From Immersiella caudata (lineage: Eukaryota > Ascomycota > Sordariomycetes > Sordariales > Lasiosphaeriaceae): a stretch of DNA of 64,000 bases. This document shows positions 60,383-64,000 of this stretch, one piece after another. The stretch covers positions 2,294,001 through 2,358,000 of the forward strand of contig JAULSU010000003.1 in NCBI GenBank assembly GCA_030512335.1. Reading direction: 5' to 3'. The number at the start of each line of letters is the position of its first letter. Within the stretch, counting starts at the first letter, position 1. The position numbers and the translations under genes were made by a program. The notes beneath the pieces are model-generated. The model was not told where the DNA came from and did no database searches. It saw only the letters and a program-made list of their open reading frames with translations.

Positions 60383-63300
60383 CCCGCGCTAGCAACCGGA
60401 ACTAGGGAAAGGAGAGCGAAACCGGGTTGAAGGTCCGCAGATGCAACAAGGACCTGTCGGACCGCGCCGACGGTTGGAGGACGACGGGGGACGACGAGGT
60501 GCCGTGTGCTACCGGTCCAGAAGGAAGTCGGTCAAACGATGGCCGGAACTGCGGGTTGTAACCGCTTCGGATGGATCCAAACAACCGCCGGAGAAGAGTC
60601 GGTGTAGCCTCAGAGACCCAGCCAAGTGAGTGCAAGTCTCCAGCTTGCGCTCTGCAGCCCTCCGCCAGTGGTCTGGATGCCCACTAGGGTCCCAAACAGC
60701 AGAAAACGTCGATGAAAGGACAACGCGTCACCCCGGCTGGAGACCAAGCTGGTTGTCTGGCAAACTTTGGAAGGCGGTGGAGGTGTTGAACAGCAGTGGC
60801 ATAAGCTGCTGGGCAGAGAGCTCGCTGCGGTAGAATTCGAAGTGGACAAGAGGTATCCAAGATCGACAAAGAGCGTGCCCGGTTGGTGAGGCGCGGTTTT
60901 TATCAGCCGTGTTCGTGTCAGGCAAACTCTTGGCCGGCCGGTTCGTCTCTCGGGTCGGAAGGGGAGGACCAGATGCGGAAACAGAAACCGGGCCACAACA
61001 CCAGGGCGTCCGGAAACGATAGGGGGTGCGCCGTGAAGACGGGCAAGGACAAGGACGACGGGTCCAGGAGGTAGAAAACGAAGGTGATGGCCAAGGCCGT
61101 GGTTTCAGGTGGTTCGCGAAGTGGGAGTTTTCCGTAGAGTGAGAACCCCGAAGAAGGCGGCTTGTAATTGGGCAGTGGACGCACAAAAGAATGAAAGCGG
61201 CTCAATAAGAGACGGGAAAAAAGAGGGACGCAGGTTGGAGAGCGGGAGATGGTAAAGAGAGGCTGTGGATTCGCTGGATGCCGTGGAGGTGCAAGCGGGC
61301 ACACGGCTAAATGTATACAATGCCCGCCGAGGGCAGGATAGCCCAGCGGGCGGCGACGCGTCGCGCGTGGAGGCCGTGTGGGCAGGTTTGTTGTTGGGTG
61401 CTGCCCGGCTGCCGTGCCTTGATGCAACCCTCGCAACGGGTGTGGAGGAGAGCCTGCAGGTGTGCCAGGCAGTCTGGATGGAGCCGCCGCATACCAGCAG
61501 GGATGAGGTCCGCCTTTGCTTGATGACCAGCACCGCTCGGTCCCCCCAGCCCGGCGATGAGCGAATGACGAGACGTCAAGGATTTGCGATTCGCGAGCAG
61601 GGGCACGCCCCGCCTGGCTGCAAGCTAGAAACGGCCAAGCAAAAGGAAAGAACGCAGGACGATCTGAGGCTGCCACACCTCTCCACACCAGTCGCTCAGG
61701 GCCAGTTGTGGCGGCGTGGCCTGGTCTGCCCACAAACTGTTTTCCTTCAGCCTTGTGCAAAATTCGCACATTTCAACACACCGGCGAAGGAAGAGAGGAA
61801 TCCAGCAAGTCGATGGCGCAGAGCCTCCCCAGGGTTTCATGCACCGATCTTCCTGAACTCTGGAATCGGAGACAAGCCTATTTTTGGGCCTCTCGATATT
61901 GTGCATCCAGCGAACTGCTCAGGGTCTGCGTTCGGCATCTCAAGTTTGAAGATGCCATGACTGCAGTCAGTGGAACGTCGACTCCACTCTGACACTCGAC
62001 AGCTCTTGGCGCTTGCACCTACCTCACTCTACCACGATCCGAGAAATCAGCACTCTACAACCCGGAGTCGGAATGGGTCCAACCTCTCGACACCGGAAGC
62101 CGTTAGCAACTGCTCCAATATTGGAAATGGGAGATAAGGCAACAGACAACGCCATCGCCATCGCGGGGGGGCACTAATACACTAACTCAGACGAGCTGAA
62201 CACAAAGGACCGCTGGTGAGGCGATGATGCCTCGTGATGCGCCTTTGCCCAGACGAGCTGTCAAAAAAGGTCCTTTCGATGGCAGTCCGACAATCAGAAT
62301 CATGGAGGCTACCGCCAACATCATTGCCGACTGCGATGTTGTTGTCAAGATGCGACAAGGAATGTGATGAGAGGCTACACCGCTGTCGACTGATGGCTGA
62401 CAGGCGGTGTAATGTATGACGAACCAAACACTCCTCCAATATCGATGCCTGCTTCACATTCCTCCTTCCGGAAGCCCTGCCATCTCACCGTCGTCCCTTG
62501 GAACCCAAATCGAGCTCGCCAAGCACGTGGCGCTGTCTGGAATCCTGAGGCGGTCGGCTGCAACTTATTGTCCACACGTGGAAAGTAAACATGAGCCGGG
62601 CGCACTGTAAAACAAAACAACCGGCGAACAGACCTCAAGGCATTCGATGTGGCGGGCGCCCCGAATGAGCCGAGACAGTCCTGCCGAGACAAAGCTGACC
62701 TAACGCGGCGTGGCGGAAGGCGGTGGACGGATCTGGAGGGACGTGACAGTTCCTGCAATTCGAAGTTTTGGATGGATGAAACATCGGCCCAACGTTGGCT
62801 TACATAGTAGTGAGAAGCCCAGAATCGGCTGGTCGACGCGCCAGACGCAGGTACCGATGGACCCCGGCCAAAAGAAGCGCATCATCGCGTGGCGGCGCCC
62901 CACAAGCGAAAGACACCAGGTTTTTGCACCTCATAAGGCCGGTCGATGGAGGACCTAGTTGCGAAACACGCGCTAAGGTCCGCCGAGCTCCTCTTTGGGT
63001 TCTCAACACTCCGAGAATGCCTATCTTGGTCTCCAGTGCATCCCGATTTGATGATAAGTTTTTCAGGTGACAGCAACAGAAGTGGGCTCAAAGGGCCTCT
63101 GCTGCGGACTCGGCGACGCTGGGCTGATGGGATCAGGAACCTGCGAGCGACTGGAGATGATTGGCCAATGCGGTCCTTCGCCTGCCGAGGTCCGTGGACG
63201 AGTAATAATTTCGAGATTTTGTCTGGTCCACCAGCAAAGGCCAGAGAACGCGTCGTGCACCAAGCTCATTTCAAGCCCGCAGCTGCCAACCAGCAGGGTC

Positions 63301-64000
63301 CCTGTTCAGTCGCTGACACGCATTGCAACAAATCAACTGCGAGCCCTCTAACAGAGTTTCCTGGCCAATGCCATTGTTGGTGCGCCGTCCCCGGAAACTG
63401 TAATTTTGTTCCTCGAATTTTTTCCCTCGTCGGCCAACTGGCCCGAGAGTTAAGCTCCGGGATGGTGGGGATAATGCCCCCACCATGCTATGATTAGATA
63501 ACCCCGCCAAATCCATGCGACTGGACCCCAATCCCACCATGGTGGGGTCCAGACCGGCCAAAAAGTTTGGAGAATTCAACCCCAACGTCAACGCTCGACT
63601 CAAGCTTGCCATGGCAACTCGGCGCTGTGCCCACAGTCGCTGAATCCACCGGCGGAAGCCTTTTCCCTGCAAGCACTCAACGGCTCGACCGGGGAACCCG
63701 CCAATGCCGCACCAGGGCCTTTGAGAACGGCTGGCATTCCCTAGCAGAAGCGGGCAAACCCCCGCGCTATGCCTTTGCCACCGCCCGGCTGTCTAGGGGA
63801 TTCAGAATCGATTTCTCCACGAATTCAGCCTTCGATCTAATTCTGGTGTGAAGAGTGAGCTGCTATGCTCCGCGGGCATGCAGGCTTGGCTTCTCCATTA
63901 TGGAAGCTTGCTCAGGGGGTATAGTGTTGAGGGTTGCGAGGGTAAACATTGTCCTGGAACCCTGAGTGCGAGGGCATCCTGGATATTATTGTGTGTTCGT
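60383..64000. other. 3.6 kb without a recognised gene
   Basis: The part to about 61.4 kb is pyrimidine-rich on the minus strand and is probably the leader and promoter of the membrane-protein gene; this also explains a 283-codon open frame at 60918-61769 with leader-like composition. From 61.4 to 64.0 kb no protein motif is found. Two overlapping GTGGGG-type inverted repeats lie at 63462-63547, near the right edge. Confidence 0.45.
63462..63547. promoter_or_regulatory. Cluster of inverted GTGGGG sites (CreA/Cre-1-like)
   Basis: First inverted repeat: ATGGTGGGG at 63462-63470 and CCCCACCAT at 63478-63486, seven-base loop. Second: a perfect 14-base palindrome CCCACCATGGTGGG at 63533-63546, followed by GTCC pairing with GGAC to the left. 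GTGGGG at 63465-63470 and 63542-63547 on plus and at 63478-63483 on minus fit the SYGGRG consensus of the fungal carbon repressor CreA. If real, the controlled gene would start beyond the right edge. Confidence 0.35.

Noticed and set aside
60918..61769. 283-codon minus-strand frame upstream of the four-TM gene
   Set aside because: Ser/Pro/Leu-rich translation of pyrimidine-rich leader DNA with no motif; several overlapping frames exist on the other strand.
1..64000. CRISPR arrays, operons, riboswitches, rRNA genes
   Set aside because: No regularly spaced repeats, no polycistronic bacterial-type spacing, no rRNA sequence; intron-bearing nuclear fungal DNA throughout.

Overview
The window reads as chromosomal DNA of a filamentous ascomycete, most likely a Sordariomycete. 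The support is dense single genes on both strands, short GT..AG introns with CTRAC-type branch sites near the 3' end, a velvet-family regulator (VelC), a fungal CUL4, and conserved core genes that read like Neurospora/Chaetomium relatives. No genus is claimed. There are no operons, CRISPR arrays, rRNA genes, or PKS/NRPS-type biosynthetic genes.

Layout. 1-6501: 3' part of tel1 (ATM kinase). 7096-9857: cul4. 10206-10616: two tRNA genes, Thr(CGT) with an intron and Val(CAC) on the minus strand. 11294-12393 (-): secreted GPI-anchored Cys-rich protein. 12394-27927: about 15.5 kb with no gene I can recognise, ending at velC (27928-29373). 31624-32890 (-): mitochondrial helical-repeat protein. 33093-33458: a MITE-like insertion with terminal inverted repeats and a candidate 8-bp target duplication. 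33672-34860: utp16. 35426-36397: tpi1. 36699-37247 (-): mL43. 37777-39333: U1-70K. 40271-41107 (-): mrt4. 43621-47684: full-size ABC-B transporter. 48690-49686: SARAF. 50073-52676 (-): bre1. 53538-55412: bdp1. 56292-57908 (-): rad23. 58910-60382 (-): four-TM membrane protein. 60383-64000: no recognised gene, but a cluster of GTGGGG-containing inverted repeats close to the right edge.

How the genes relate. Most are unlinked housekeeping functions. DNA damage and ubiquitin: Tel1, CUL4, Bre1, Rad23. RNA and ribosome biogenesis: Utp16, Mrt4, Bdp1, U1-70K, mL43. Also glycolysis (TPI), ER calcium entry control (SARAF), drug efflux (ABC-B) and development (VelC). Head-to-head pairs that may share promoters are mL43/U1-70K, bre1/bdp1, the TPR gene/utp16 and mrt4/ABC.

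Exon joins were worked out by hand from reading-frame continuity, splice consensus and remembered family sequence. All complete multi-exon models sum to a multiple of three. Function calls rest on motif recognition; no database search was run.
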